Numbered from the stretch's first letter, positions 41,978 to 50,853 are shown. The stretch: 51,758 nt of DNA from Deltaproteobacteria bacterium (GCA_020060215.1 JAGVAP010000139.1:1-51758), one strand, 5' to 3'. The notes: generated by a model not told the origin, from the sequence alone. Numbers and translations are program-made.

Positions 41978-42772
41978 GTGAATATCATCGTATGCATTAA
42001 ACAGGTTCCGGATACCGAGTCGCAGATCAAGATCGCTCCAGATGGAAAGAACATCGTCAAGGACGACGTCAAGTGGGTGATGAATCCTTATGACGAATTC
42101 GGGGTGGAAGAGGCTCTGCGGATCAAAGAGAAGCTCGGGGGAGAAGTCACGGTCGTGGGACTCGGCCCCAAAAGGGTCACTGAGTCCATCCGTACCGCCC
42201 TCGCCATGGGCGCGGACAAAGGCGTTCTCGTCAGTGATCCCGCTGCCGAGGGAAGCGATCCAATCGCCATTGCCAAGGGGCTCGCGGCGGTGATCAAGAA
42301 CCTCAAGTACGACCTCATCTTCACCGGTCAACGCGGTGTGGACGAAGACATGGGGCTGGTGGGCCCCACCCTGGCGGAGTACCTGGGGATCCCCCACCTG
42401 TCGATCATCGTCAAGGTGGAGGTCGGAGCGGATGGGAAGTCCGTCAAGGTCCACCGGCCGGTGGAGGGGCAGACCCTGGTCATTGAATCGAGCCTGCCCG
42501 CCGTGGTCACTACACAAAAAGGTCTGAACGAGCCCAGATATGCCTCGCTTCCCGGGATCATGAAGGCCAAGAAGAAGCCGATCGATGAGAAGAACCTGGC
42601 CGCCCTCGGACTGAATGCGTCGGAGTTCGGGGAAGGGTCCAGAAAGATGAAGATCCTCCAGCTGACGCCGCCCCCGCAGAGGACGGCCGGAAAGATCATC
42701 CAGGGAGATTCGGCGGAGGCAAAGGCGGCTGAGCTGGCGAAGCTCCTGCATGAAGAGGCCAAGGTCATCTAG
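41978..42772 (+). CDS. etfB: Electron transfer flavoprotein beta subunit
   Basis: 264 aa from a GTG with AGGAGG five bases upstream. MNIIVCIKQVPDTES, WVMNPYDEFGVEEALR, and the ETF signature region (VHRPVEGQTLVIESSLPAVV, LNEPRYASLPGIMKAKKKPI) are clear. It is the AMP- or FAD-binding partner of EtfA and accepts electrons from acyl-CoA dehydrogenases. Whether it is of the bifurcating type is not resolved here. The neighbouring TetR and acyl-CoA ligases support a role in acid oxidation. Confidence 0.95.
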   Translation: MNIIVCIKQVPDTESQIKIAPDGKNIVKDDVKWVMNPYDEFGVEEALRIKEKLGGEVTVVGLGPKRVTESIRTALAMGADKGVLVSDPAAEGSDPIAIAKGLAAVIKNLKYDLIFTGQRGVDEDMGLVGPTLAEYLGIPHLSIIVKVEVGADGKSVKVHRPVEGQTLVIESSLPAVVTTQKGLNEPRYASLPGIMKAKKKPIDEKNLAALGLNASEFGEGSRKMKILQLTPPPQRTAGKIIQGDSAEAKAAELAKLLHEEAKVI

Positions 42773-42808
42773 GTTCAAGGTTCGGGTTCTAAGAAAAGGA
42801 GACGGAAA

Positions 42809-43795
42809 ATGGCACAAGGAGTCATGGCTGTTGCCGAGCAAAGAGACGGAGAGATCCGAAAGATATCTTACGAGATGGTCAGCGAAGGAAGGCGGTTGGC
42901 GGACGGACTGGGGCAACCGCTTACGGCCGTATTGCTGGGGGCCGGCATAAAGGGGAAGGCCGCAAGTCTGGGGCAGTACGGCGCCGACAAGGTCCTGGTC
43001 GCCGATGACCCCAGGCTGGGGCAGTACACCACGGACGCGTATGTTTCGGTGCTGGCGCAGATCATTCAGGCAGCCGCACCCGCCGTGGTCTTGATCGGTG
43101 CGTCCGTTCAGGGGAAGGATCTCGCGGCGCGCCTCTCCGCCAGGCTCGGAGTTGGAATGGCGCAGGATTGCACCGGGTTTTCCATCGAGGGGGGACAGCT
43201 CGTGGCCATCAGGCCGGTCTATGCGGGTAAGGCCTACGCCAAGGTGGGATTCGGCAGCGACAGCCTGCCGCAGATGGCCACTGCAAGGCCGAATGTGATG
43301 GCGATAGGCCAGCCGGACCCCTCCAGGTCCTGTGAGATTGCGGATGCGTCCTTCTCGATCAAGGATGAAGAGCTCAAAACGAAGGTGGTCGACGTCGTCA
43401 AGGATCAGTCCGGAAAGATCGATCTCACCGAGGCGGACAAGATCGTGTCAGGGGGACGGGGGATGAAGGGACCCGAAGGATTCAAGGTCCTGGAAGGCCT
43501 TGCCGAGGCCATCGGCGCGTCCGTGGGGGCCTCTCGCTCTGCAGTGGATGCCGGGTGGAGGTCTCATTCGGATCAGGTCGGCCAGACAGGCAAGGTAGTC
43601 TCACCCAATCTCTACATCGCCTGCGGCATATCGGGGGCCATTCAGCACCTCGCCGGGATGAGCACTTCCAAGGTGATCGTGGCCATCAACAAGGATCCCG
43701 AGGCGCCCATCTTCCAGCGGTCCGACTACGGGGTGGTGGACGATCTGTTCAAGGTCGTGCCGGCCCTGACCGAGGAAGTCAAGAAGTTTCTCTAG
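42809..43795 (+). CDS. etfA: Electron transfer flavoprotein alpha subunit
   Basis: 328 aa. The C-terminal FAD domain is complete: [40 protein letters not shown] and [10 protein letters not shown]. The N-terminal domain is the usual Rossmann-like half without an added ferredoxin domain. It follows etfB by 36 bases and the unit ends at a strong terminator 11 bases after the stop. Confidence 0.96.
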   Translation: MAQGVMAVAEQRDGEIRKISYEMVSEGRRLADGLGQPLTAVLLGAGIKGKAASLGQYGADKVLVADDPRLGQYTTDAYVSVLAQIIQAAAPAVVLIGASVQGKDLAARLSARLGVGMAQDCTGFSIEGGQLVAIRPVYAGKAYAKVGFGSDSLPQMATARPNVMAIGQPDPSRSCEIADASFSIKDEELKTKVVDVVKDQSGKIDLTEADKIVSGGRGMKGPEGFKVLEGLAEAIGASVGASRSAVDAGWRSHSDQVGQTGKVVSPNLYIACGISGAIQHLAGMSTSKVIVAINKDPEAPIFQRSDYGVVDDLFKVVPALTEEVKKFL

Positions 43796-43805
43796 ATCCT
43801 CCCTG

Positions 43806-43850
43806 AAAACCGAGGGGCGGCTCTGACCGGAGCCGCCCCTCGGTTTTTTT
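43806..43850. terminator. Strong terminator after etfA, probably bidirectional
   Basis: AAAACCGAGGGGCGGCTC (43806-43823) and GAGCCGCCCCTCGGTTTT (43830-43847) form an 18-bp perfect stem with a 6-base loop, followed by T residues on the plus strand and A residues on the other side. It serves etfBA and the convergent gene at 43865-44515. Confidence 0.93.
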
Positions 43851-43864
43851 GAGCCGTACCTTTG

Positions 43865-44515
43865 TCACAGCAGTGCCAGGAACTCCTCGAGCGAGAGCTC
43901 GTTCAACTCTCTCAAGGCGTCATGGACCGGGCATTCGTTCGCCGGGCCCTCGTTCGAACCTTCGATTCCCGTCTCTCCCGTCAATATGGACGGCTCCCGG
44001 GTCTCCAGCCATTCCTCCACCTGTCGGACAGGCTCCCTCACCTCCCTCAGCTCCTTCCACATGGCCTCTGCAACCTGCATGGGGGTGCCGGCAGCCAGAT
44101 GGCGGGCGGTGAAGAACCTGTCGAGGAGGACCGGAATGGGGATATAGATCTCTTTTTCGATCAGCGCCCTCAGCTTGTCGAGGTAGGCCGCCCGGTAGAT
44201 CTCCGGGGTCATGGACTTCTCCATACGATCCAATCTCACCTTCACCCCGTATTTCCATCTGAGCTCCCGGTGGGACTGGGCCGGGTCCGGTATCCATGGG
44301 ACGTATTCCGGTTCCTCCTCCTGTCTCACGCCCTCTCCGGCCGGCGTCTCGACGGGATCGACAATCTGGGACGGCCTCATGACACGGACGGCCATGCCTG
44401 GTTTCAGGGGATAAAACCCCCCCTCCATGGTGGCAAGCCCCACCTCGTGGTGCCCGCAGAGGGGACAGGTCCTCGTCTGCACGACGCCGGTCAGGAATCC
44501 GCTTCGATCACTCAT
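43865..44515 (-). CDS. Hypothetical protein with N-terminal zinc motif
   Basis: 216 aa. The N-terminus has CPLCGHHEVGLATMEGGFYP, a probable zinc-binding knuckle, followed by an acidic/proline-rich linker, then a helical segment (EIYRAAYLDKLRALIEKEIY) and an acidic C-terminus with ELNELSLEEFLALL. No family is recognised and no partner gene lies nearby. The ATG has GGGGGTGA upstream. Confidence 0.7.
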   Translation of the reverse strand: MSDRSGFLTGVVQTRTCPLCGHHEVGLATMEGGFYPLKPGMAVRVMRPSQIVDPVETPAGEGVRQEEEPEYVPWIPDPAQSHRELRWKYGVKVRLDRMEKSMTPEIYRAAYLDKLRALIEKEIYIPIPVLLDRFFTARHLAAGTPMQVAEAMWKELREVREPVRQVEEWLETREPSILTGETGIEGSNEGPANECPVHDALRELNELSLEEFLALL

Positions 44516-44750
44516 TGCTCACCCCCGTTCGCCGCAAAGTACTGATGTTCGAAAACCCGGTGGAAGATCACTGTCCGGGGGAAAGCCGGAACCGGATCCT
44601 GTGGTTTCTGGCGTTTGCAGCGCACCTGGATCCTTGTTTCCACAGGGATGCGATTTCTTGTGACGCGTCAAGTTTCATATCTTATCAAGAACGCCCGGCA
44701 GAACAAGTCTCCTCAAGAGGCGGCGCCGCCAGGAACGGCCCTTTAGGGAT

Positions 44751-44776
44751 AAAAAAACCCCCCGTTGCCGGGGGGC
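44751..44776 (-). terminator. Orphan leftward terminator
   Basis: On the minus strand CCCCCCG, a GCAA loop and CGGGGGG are followed by seven T residues. No annotated minus-strand gene lies upstream of it within reach, which implies an unrecognised short transcript or a late end for tRNA-region antisense transcription. Confidence 0.75.
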
Positions 44777-44816
44777 GCTCCAAATGTGCCGTTGCTAATC
44801 TCTTTTTACTTTCCTC

Positions 44817-44900
44817 CTAATCGGTCCTTACGGCAGGAATCCCATGAATTGCAACGTGCACCCCAGAGATGTTAGATGGGTAATGCAAATGCCGTGCCAT
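44817..44900 (-). CDS. Possible 27-aa leader or small ORF
   Basis: ATG to TAG gives MARHLHYPSNISGVHVAIHG followed by IPAVRTD. It lies in the only stretch upstream of the orphan terminator, on the same strand, downstream of the AT-rich region. No ribosome site is seen before the ATG. The stop codon is part of TAGGAGG, which looks like a ribosome site, but no start codon follows at a proper distance. The region may instead be a small RNA. Confidence 0.25.
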   Translation of the reverse strand: MARHLHYPSNISGVHVAIHGIPAVRTD

Positions 44901-45010
44901 CTTATGGCCGTAATTTTTATACAAATTACAACAATTTATAAAAAGTTATACTCTCTTATATGTCATTTTATGGTAAATTTCATACGTATGCGTATTTTTT
45001 TTGACACATA
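44901..45010. other. AT-rich intergenic region
   Basis: Within the 596-base gap before tRNA-Met this stretch is far richer in A and T than its surroundings. It contains the inverted repeat GTAATTT/AAATTAC (44910-44929), the palindrome CATACGTATG (44981-44990), several TATAAA-like hexamers on both strands and TTGACA at 45000-45005. It may hold divergent promoters for the tRNA side and the leftward short transcript. Confidence 0.5.
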
Positions 45011-45064
45011 GGGTGGGGGAAGCATGGCTGCATGGAGACCGTTTCCGGAGGTCAGCCCATTATT

Positions 45065-45093
45065 TCGTTGACAACCCGGAGATATTCTATAAT
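45065..45093 (+). promoter_or_regulatory. tRNA-Met promoter
   Basis: TATAAT at 45088-45093 lies 18 bases before the tRNA. A perfect TTGACA at 45068-45073 is only 14 bases from it, shorter than usual; TTCGTT at 45065-45070 gives the standard 17 but matches poorly. Confidence 0.5.
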
Positions 45094-45111
45094 CTAATCG
45101 TTTGTTACGCA

Positions 45112-45188
45112 GGCGGTGTAGCTCAGTCGGTCAGAGCATGCGGCTCATATCCGCAGAGTCACTGGTTCGAGTCCAGTCACCGCCACCA
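45112..45188 (+). tRNA. tRNA-Met (CAT)
   Basis: 77 nt including CCA. Acceptor GGCGGTG pairs with CACCGCC, the anticodon stem TGCGG/CCGCA holds the loop CTCATAT (anticodon CAT), and the T loop is TTCGAGT. The paired first base argues against an initiator. Elongator Met is most likely; an Ile-lysidine type is the alternative. Confidence 0.93.
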
Positions 45189-45265
45189 TAACCGATCCGC
45201 TGAGTGGTTGACTTTCCTCCAGGCCATCTTATCTTCACCATTATTTGCAGAAGGCAGACAGGGGT

Positions 45266-45793
45266 ATGACTTTGTTGCCTTTCGGAAGAGAGCAACTGGA
45301 CACGGTCAGTGAAGCCCTCGAAATCGCTGAGGATAAGACTGGGAATTACTACAAGCTGTCGGCCCGGCACTGGAGCAGGAACCGCTACGATGTAAGGACG
45401 CTGACCGATTTGGAGCCGGCCCAGATTGTTCCTGATGTATTCGCGTTTCTCGACAAGGGCGTGAGGGAGTACCAGGAGGTCGGAGCGGTCCGAAAAAGGT
45501 ATGAGTATTATCTGATCTGCCTGCAGGATCACCGGATCATGGAGGCCCTGAAGAGGGACAAGAATCTCCAGCTGCTCCCCCTGCTTGTATACATTTTTAC
45601 CCATGAGTTGATCCATATCGTACGGTTCAGCAACTTCTTCCAAAGGTTTGATACCTTGGGGAGGGACAGGGAAAAAGAGGAGGAGGTCGTACACGGGATT
45701 ACGCATGAGGTCCTGAAGAAGCTGACCCTTCGCAGATTGGACTATGTGCTGGATTCCTACCGAGATCACAGAGTTCGTGATTCGGTGGACTGA
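45266..45793 (+). CDS. Uncharacterised protein with HExxH motif
   Basis: 175 aa from MTLLPFGREQLDTV, with CAGGGG before the ATG. The segment VYIFTHELIHIVRFSNFFQR carries HELIH, a metallopeptidase-type zinc motif, and about 25 residues later EEEVVHGITHEVL supplies possible third ligands (Glu or His). No signal peptide is seen, so it may be cytoplasmic. The rest is unfamiliar. It starts 77 bases after tRNA-Met and precedes an FmdB-type gene, a conserved unknown and fabD, all in one direction. Confidence 0.7.
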   Translation: MTLLPFGREQLDTVSEALEIAEDKTGNYYKLSARHWSRNRYDVRTLTDLEPAQIVPDVFAFLDKGVREYQEVGAVRKRYEYYLICLQDHRIMEALKRDKNLQLLPLLVYIFTHELIHIVRFSNFFQRFDTLGRDREKEEEVVHGITHEVLKKLTLRRLDYVLDSYRDHRVRDSVD

Positions 45794-45821
45794 ATGCTTG
45801 AAAAATGGAGAGGTAACGAAC

Positions 45822-46121
45822 ATGCCTATCTACGAGTATGAATGCAAAAAATGCGGCCATCGATTGGAGGTATGGCAGAAGTTCTCGGATTCGCCTCTGA
45901 CCAAGTGCGAATCGTGCAACGGAAAGCTGAGGAAGATCATCTCGCAGAACTCATTTCATCTCAAAGGAACGGGCTGGTATGTGACCGATTACTGCTCCAA
46001 GGGCGGATCCCCCAGCGGAAAGAAAAAGGATGGACCGGCTGCAGACTCCAAGAAATCCGAGTCCGCCACGGGCCAGAGCAAAGATCAATCAACCGGCTCA
46101 AGCGCGAAAGCCGATTCCTAG
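45822..46121 (+). CDS. FmdB-family zinc-ribbon protein
   Basis: 99 aa from MPIYEYECKKCGHRLEVWQK with GAGAGG eight bases before the ATG. The zinc ribbon (CKKC and CESC) is followed by the short conserved segment ISQNSFHLKGTGWYVTDY and a low-complexity Lys/Ser/Gly tail. FmdB-type proteins are often regulators or small accessory factors of unknown role. Confidence 0.9.
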   Translation: MPIYEYECKKCGHRLEVWQKFSDSPLTKCESCNGKLRKIISQNSFHLKGTGWYVTDYCSKGGSPSGKKKDGPAADSKKSESATGQSKDQSTGSSAKADS

Positions 46122-46158
46122 TGCATGGGCCTTGCCCCCGGGCAGAGAAAAGTAGAGC

Positions 46159-46704
46159 ATGAGAACATTCGATAGCGGGAGGGTGCAGGATAAACTCCTG
46201 GACCGTTTGGAGCGGAAGGAAAGACGGGAAGTCTTTCAAAGAGACCGGTTTTTCAAATTTAAACTGCAGCAGATCCAGAAAAGACTGCAGCAGACACTGC
46301 TGGTCGAAAGGATTGTGGAGACCGGCGATCCTGCAGCCCTTTCGGAGTTGCTGCTCAAGGGCCTGAAGAAATTCCAGAAGACCAATGAGTTCGAGTTCAA
46401 GTATTTTGTAGCCCCCCTTCGCGACCTGGTTCAGCGGCCAAACCCCATATCCCTCTTCATGACGCAGTATGTCCTCGAGGTCGTCATGAATGACCCATCG
46501 GTCATAGAGGTGTACGGGACGGATCAGGAGATCTACAAGGTGGTAAACGGGATCGTGAACCAGGTGAACGCCGATTTTACCAGGGCCGAGGACGAAATCC
46601 TCCAGCAGCTCTCCCGCAACAAATCTCTGGTCCCCGGTTCGCGGGAGTACGACATCATGCTTGAGCAGTTGGTGCACCAGAAATTCGGCGAACCTCAGAA
46701 GTGA
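46159..46704 (+). CDS. Conserved hypothetical protein (Desulfobacterota type)
   Basis: 181 aa, helical and charged, without signal peptide or membrane segment. The C-terminal part (INVE-like middle, then VNADFTRAEDEILQQLSRNK and GSREYDIMLEQLVHQKFGEP) seems typical of a family near fabD in related bacteria, recalled rather than searched. Function unknown. It lies 37 bases after the FmdB-type gene. Confidence 0.65.
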   Translation: MRTFDSGRVQDKLLDRLERKERREVFQRDRFFKFKLQQIQKRLQQTLLVERIVETGDPAALSELLLKGLKKFQKTNEFEFKYFVAPLRDLVQRPNPISLFMTQYVLEVVMNDPSVIEVYGTDQEIYKVVNGIVNQVNADFTRAEDEILQQLSRNKSLVPGSREYDIMLEQLVHQKFGEPQK

Positions 46705-46796
46705 CGGGGAATGGCCCGTACGCAGACCCCTCCTGCGGTGCTGCGGCGTCGGCGGAACCATTGTCAAAACCAAAGCGTGTGAAGGAGTGCGTCCGC

Positions 46797-47738
46797 ATGC
46801 CTGGGAAAGTGGCCTTTCTCTTTCCGGGTCAAGGCTCACAGGTAATCGGGATGGGCCGTGACCTTGCCGAGCGGTTCCCCCGTTCGAAGATCTTGTTCGA
46901 GCACCTCGACCGGGTCTGCCAGAAGCCCCTCTCCAGGCTTTGTTTTGACGGACCGATGGAAGAATTGACGCAGACCGTCAACCTGCAGCCGGCCCTCACT
47001 ACCGTGAACCTGACCTGCCTATCGGCTCTCAGGGAGGCAGGGGTGACCCCTTCCGTCTCCGCCGGGCACAGCCTGGGAGAGTACGCCGCCCTCGTCTCGG
47101 CCGGAGTGATCACGGAGACCGATGCAATCGAGCTGTCCAGGAAGCGCGGAGAACTGATGCAGAGGGAGGCGGATCGGAATCCCGGTTCGATGGCTGCCGT
47201 CATGGGGCTTTCCTATGAGCGGGTGAATGAGATTGTTCGAACCGCGGGCAAGGAAGGCGTGCTGTCCATTGCCAACCACAACACCTCACAACAGATCGTG
47301 ATCACCGGTCAGAAGCAGCCGATTGCGGCTGCCGTCGACCTCGTCAAGAAGGATGGCGGGAAGGCGGTTCAGCTCAACGTGAGCGGCGCATGGCACAGCC
47401 CGCTGATGGACGATGCGGTGGCCGAGTTCAGGGAATTCATACAGACGATCCCCTTTCGAAAGCCCGAGACCGCCGTGCTCTTCAACGCCACGGCCGGCGA
47501 AGAGGCCGACCCTGAGAAGATCAAGGATATCATGGCCCACCAGCTCGTTCGTCCTGTGATGTGGTACGACATCATGCGCAAAATGCTGAAGGACGGGGTA
47601 GATACCTTTGTCGAAGTGGGGCCTAAGAATGTCCTGATCGGACTCCTGAAAAAGACCCTTCCCCGAGAAAGCAGGGCAAGGACCTTCACGGTGGGAGACC
47701 TCAAGGGGCTCCAGGAGTTTCTCGCGAACATCGGTTGA
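46797..47738 (+). CDS. fabD: Malonyl-CoA:ACP transacylase
   Basis: 313 aa from MPGKVAFLFPGQGSQ; GAAGGAG lies nine bases before the ATG. Family motifs: FPGQGSQ, the nucleophile Ser in GHSLGEYAALV, the malonyl-binding Arg region (SRKRGELMQ), GAWHSPLM with the catalytic His, and VEVGPKNVL. It loads malonyl onto acyl carrier protein for fatty acid synthesis. No acpP or fab partner genes follow; the next gene is convergent. Confidence 0.96.
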   Translation: MPGKVAFLFPGQGSQVIGMGRDLAERFPRSKILFEHLDRVCQKPLSRLCFDGPMEELTQTVNLQPALTTVNLTCLSALREAGVTPSVSAGHSLGEYAALVSAGVITETDAIELSRKRGELMQREADRNPGSMAAVMGLSYERVNEIVRTAGKEGVLSIANHNTSQQIVITGQKQPIAAAVDLVKKDGGKAVQLNVSGAWHSPLMDDAVAEFREFIQTIPFRKPETAVLFNATAGEEADPEKIKDIMAHQLVRPVMWYDIMRKMLKDGVDTFVEVGPKNVLIGLLKKTLPRESRARTFTVGDLKGLQEFLANIG

Positions 47739-47787
47739 AAGCACCTTTGCCGGCCGTCCATACCGCCGGTCTGGTTCGCCCCCCCTT

Positions 47788-47806
47788 CGATACCTCAGGG
47801 CGAACG
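47788..47806 (+). repeat. Repeat unit CGATACCTCAGGGCGAACG
   Basis: A single unit in the 265-base gap between fabD and the convergent radical SAM gene, related to the two arms of the inverted repeat at 38421-38488. Nothing else is recognised in the gap. Confidence 0.5.
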
Positions 47807-48003
47807 ACGCCACCTCCTGGGAGGTTTCTTCAAGCAGGTGTGCCGCATGGCCTCCTTCAGGTCCAGGAGGTAGCCCTTCAGCTTCAGACCGCCTGGAGAT
47901 CCGCCAAGTCCACGGGCGGCCAGGACCCTGTGTCAAGGGAAGCAGAGGGGCAGGGGGTTTCGACCCATCGCCTGGCCCGCGGCACTGGCCGCAAGGGGCC
48001 GCC

Positions 48004-48945
48004 CTACCATCCGGGCGACTTGCCAGCAGTAGGCGGCCTGTACATCTTGCCCTGCCAAGTCCCTCTTTCCTCCATTCTGCTCTTGATGATGTGGAGGTTC
48101 TCCGATTTCTCCAGGGCCCATGCCGGTGCGACCAACTCCACCCCGTAGGGGTCCCCGGTCAGCCTCTGAACCACCATCCCGGGGGGGAGCAGTTCGAGAA
48201 AGCTGACGACCAGGTCAGCGTATTCCTCTCTCTCGAGACACCTGAATTCTCCCCTGTGGAAGAGGTCCGCCAGGGCTGTACCCTTCGCGACATATAGGAG
48301 GTGGATCTTCACCCCGTGGACCGGGACTGTTCCCAGGTACCGGGCCGTAGCAAGCATCATGGACCGATCCTCGCCGGGCAGGCCAAGGATCACGTGGGCG
48401 CACACCTTCAGGCCGAGACTGGATGCCCTCGATGCTGCATCTTCAAAAGCGGACAGGTCGTGTCCCCGACGGATCCGCTTCAGCGTGACGGGATGGGCGG
48501 ACTGAAGCCCGAACTCCACCCATACCAGGAGCCTCCCGGCATAGGCGCCCAGGAGGCCCAAGGCATCCGAACCGGCGCAATCGGGCCGGGTGGCGACGGA
48601 CAAGCCCACGATGTCCTTATAAGAAACGGCCCTGTCATAAAGATCCCGCAGCCGGTCGAGAGGACCGTAGGTGTTGGTGAACGACTGGAAGTAGGCGATG
48701 AACTTGCGGGCGCGGTATCTCCGGCGCGCATGGGCCATGCCGGACCGGATCTGCTCTTCGATGGGTACGCCGCGATCGAGCATCGCTCCCGTCCCCGACC
48801 CCCGCCTGTTACAGAAGATGCATCCGTCCGATGACAAGGTTCCATCGCGATTGGGGCAGTTTAGACCGGCATCCAGGGCGATCTTCTGGACCCTCTCTCC
48901 GAAGATCTCTCTCAGGTAGGTGTTGTAGTCGCGATAGCGGTTCAC
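48004..48945 (-). CDS. Radical SAM protein, YhcC type
   Basis: 313 aa from a GTG (VNRYRDYNTYLREIFG); longer starts are possible but add sequence not typical of the family. The cluster motif GLNCPNRDGTLSSDGCIFCN matches the YhcC pattern CPNRDG...GCxFCN. VATRPDC, VWVEFGLQSAH and HVILGLPGED follow in the expected order. YhcC homologues are uncharacterised SAM enzymes. It is convergent with fabD and has a good promoter upstream. Confidence 0.9.
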   Translation of the reverse strand: MNRYRDYNTYLREIFGERVQKIALDAGLNCPNRDGTLSSDGCIFCNRRGSGTGAMLDRGVPIEEQIRSGMAHARRRYRARKFIAYFQSFTNTYGPLDRLRDLYDRAVSYKDIVGLSVATRPDCAGSDALGLLGAYAGRLLVWVEFGLQSAHPVTLKRIRRGHDLSAFEDAASRASSLGLKVCAHVILGLPGEDRSMMLATARYLGTVPVHGVKIHLLYVAKGTALADLFHRGEFRCLEREEYADLVVSFLELLPPGMVVQRLTGDPYGVELVAPAWALEKSENLHIIKSRMEERGTWQGKMYRPPTAGKSPGW

Positions 48946-49019
48946 GGTGAGTTTTCTCTGTGAGGCTCGAGAGAGACTGACACAATCTCCAGGAGCTTCC
49001 GGCACATTGTTTCGTCTTG

Positions 49020-49048
49020 AGATTAGGAACAAAAAGCAATATTGTCAA
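49020..49048 (-). promoter_or_regulatory. Promoter of the YhcC-type gene
   Basis: TTGACA (49048-49043), a 17-base spacer and TAATCT (49025-49020) on the minus strand, with a leader of about 70 bases to the GTG at 48945. The rest of the 266-base divergent gap shows no gene. Confidence 0.6.
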
Positions 49049-49211
49049 ATCCGCTCGGCTCAAGGGCTTAAAGGCTGCATGTAGGTGCTGGCTCCGGCTG
49101 CGGCCGGTCTGACCGAGGGGAGAATCCTTGTCCCTGAGAGAATCTCAGCTCAAAATCCTGCTGGTCCGGTTATCCTGTCCAAAGATTTGATTTTCATACT
49201 GGGGAATCGAT

Positions 49212-49541
49212 ATGGCGACAAGATGGTTTTTGCGGCTATCTCTCCTGACGGCGGTACTGCTGTTTTCGCAACCGGTGTGGGCCCAGGGATCCCGTTTGCG
49301 CGAAGAGCCGATGTCCCTTGAGCAGATGGAACGATTTCAGGACATCCCCTTCAGGGCCGAGAATTTCGATAAGGTGACCAATGGGATGAGCGAGGAGCAG
49401 GTCCTTTCCATTCTCGGAAAACCGACGGACCTGAAGAAAGACCGCCGACGCCACGGCAGATGGACTGCGCATTTCTTCTACCCTGAAGGCCACACGGTCA
49501 ATTTCAGAAGCGGACTGGTGGTTGGAAAGGAGCGCAAGTAG
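49212..49541 (+). CDS. Secreted small protein with BamE/SmpA-like fold
   Basis: 109 aa: signal peptide (FLRLSLLTAVLLFSQPVWA) with no lipobox Cys, then FDKVTNGMSEEQVLSILGKP, the typical SmpA/OmlA helix motif, and a short beta-rich end (WTAHFFYPEGHTVNFRSG). It is probably periplasmic. The relation to outer-membrane assembly is only inferred from fold. GGGGA precedes the ATG. Confidence 0.75.
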   Translation: MATRWFLRLSLLTAVLLFSQPVWAQGSRLREEPMSLEQMERFQDIPFRAENFDKVTNGMSEEQVLSILGKPTDLKKDRRRHGRWTAHFFYPEGHTVNFRSGLVVGKERK

Positions 49542-49544
49542 TCC

Positions 49545-50744
49545 TCACTTATGCGTGGCGCGGGGGTGGGTATCCGGGCATCCGCATGCCCCTAACGGGC
49601 TCTCGTCGATTCCGCAGAGAGCTGAACTGCACCCGCAGCTCACCGGTGCGGGCTTCCCTCTGAGCCGCATGACCCTCGATCGAATGGCGCGGTAAAGGGG
49701 CTTGACCGAAAGCCCGATCAGCAGCAGGGCACCCGGTATCTCCAGCCATTCGGGAGCGATGTCCGAGGCGTGGCCGATCATGGCCTGGGCCGAGATGTCG
49801 AAGAAAGCGTAGATCTCGTCCAGAAGGAGCCCGGAGGCCAGGGTGAACACCACGATGCTGCCGACATAGACGGCCGTCGCCTTTTTCCCCAGGATCTTCA
49901 GGAGAACCGTGACGGATGTCACGTTTGTGGCGGGTCCTGCCAGGAGGAAAACGAGCGCCGCGCCGGGACTGATTCCCTTGAGGATCAGGGCCGCGGCAAT
50001 CGGTGTGGAGGCGGAGGCGCAGATATAGAGCGGGACTGCTGCGGCGAGCATGATGAGCATGGAGGTGAGCCCTCCGCCAAGATACCGAACCATCAGATCG
50101 GAGGGCACCGCAACCGTGATCGCTCCGGCGATCAGCACGCCTGTGAAGTACCAGACCGCTATGTCGCTCCAGAGGTCCCTGAGGGCATAGGCCATCCCGG
50201 CCCGCAGCTTCTCTGCAGCGGAGTGGTGCCTGCGGTGCTCCTCGGGCAGGCAATCGATCCCATCGCAGCATCCGTCCACGGGACAACTCAAATCCGGCGC
50301 GCTTCTCAACTCGCTTTTTTCCTGAGGGAGGAAGTTCTCGGCAATTCCAGCCCCCACCGCCGTCGCAAACCCTGCAACCGGTCTGGCCACCGTCATGATC
50401 GGGTCCGTGAGGGCATAGGTCAGGGCGATGGCGTCGATGTCCGATTCCGGTGTCGAGATCAGGAAAGCGGTCAGCGCGCCGTTGTTCGCCCCCTGTTTCT
50501 TCAGGGAGGCCGCCGCCGGCAACACGCCGCAGGAACAGAGGGGCAGGGGTATCCCGAGGAGGGCGGCCTTGAAGACGGAGCTGAATCGCCCTTCTCCAAG
50601 ATGCCGGGAAACCGCTTCAGGACGGAGAAAGACCCGAAGCAATCCGGCCACCAGGATGCCTAAGATCATATAGAGGGCCGACTCCTGGACCAGCCACCAT
50701 GATTCCGTCAATACCCTTGAGATCACATCCATGGTATCCAACAT
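49545..50744 (-). CDS. SO_0444-type permease (probable Cu/Zn efflux)
   Basis: 399 aa from the ATG at 50744; an ATG at 50732 is the alternative. It has about eight to ten membrane segments in two halves. The first contains IPLPLCSCGVLPAAASLKKQ, GALTAFLISTPESDIDAIAL and the second VPLYICASASTPIAAALILK and LLAGPATNVTSVTVL, as in the UPF0718/SO_0444 family. The cytoplasmic loop (CPVDGCCDGIDCLPEEHRRHH) and the C-terminus (SCGCSSALCG, CGCP) are rich in Cys and His, pointing to soft-metal binding. Metal specificity is inferred. Confidence 0.85.
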   Translation of the reverse strand: MLDTMDVISRVLTESWWLVQESALYMILGILVAGLLRVFLRPEAVSRHLGEGRFSSVFKAALLGIPLPLCSCGVLPAAASLKKQGANNGALTAFLISTPESDIDAIALTYALTDPIMTVARPVAGFATAVGAGIAENFLPQEKSELRSAPDLSCPVDGCCDGIDCLPEEHRRHHSAAEKLRAGMAYALRDLWSDIAVWYFTGVLIAGAITVAVPSDLMVRYLGGGLTSMLIMLAAAVPLYICASASTPIAAALILKGISPGAALVFLLAGPATNVTSVTVLLKILGKKATAVYVGSIVVFTLASGLLLDEIYAFFDISAQAMIGHASDIAPEWLEIPGALLLIGLSVKPLYRAIRSRVMRLRGKPAPVSCGCSSALCGIDESPLGACGCPDTHPRATHK

Positions 50745-50780
50745 ACCCCTTTCGGCTTCCACCCGGCCCTGCAAGGAAAA

Positions 50781-50853
50781 CCTGCCACGAATGCGGAAGA
50801 CACAAAGAAAGACCGCGATATCTTCCCTGGTCTCTTCGTGTCTTCATGGCAGG
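50781..50853. repeat. Palindromic repeat, GCCACNAAGACAC family, copy 3
   Basis: CCTGCCACGAATGCGGAAGA and TCTTCGTGTCTTCATGGCAGG-type arms pair around the centre, in the gap between the permease gene and the amidohydrolase gene. It is related to the palindromes at 11156 and 14082. Confidence 0.65.

Noticed and set aside
47286..47936. Minus-strand ORF after and opposite fabD
   Set aside because: Most of it is antisense to the well-supported fabD gene, and the remainder lies in a repeat-bearing gap.
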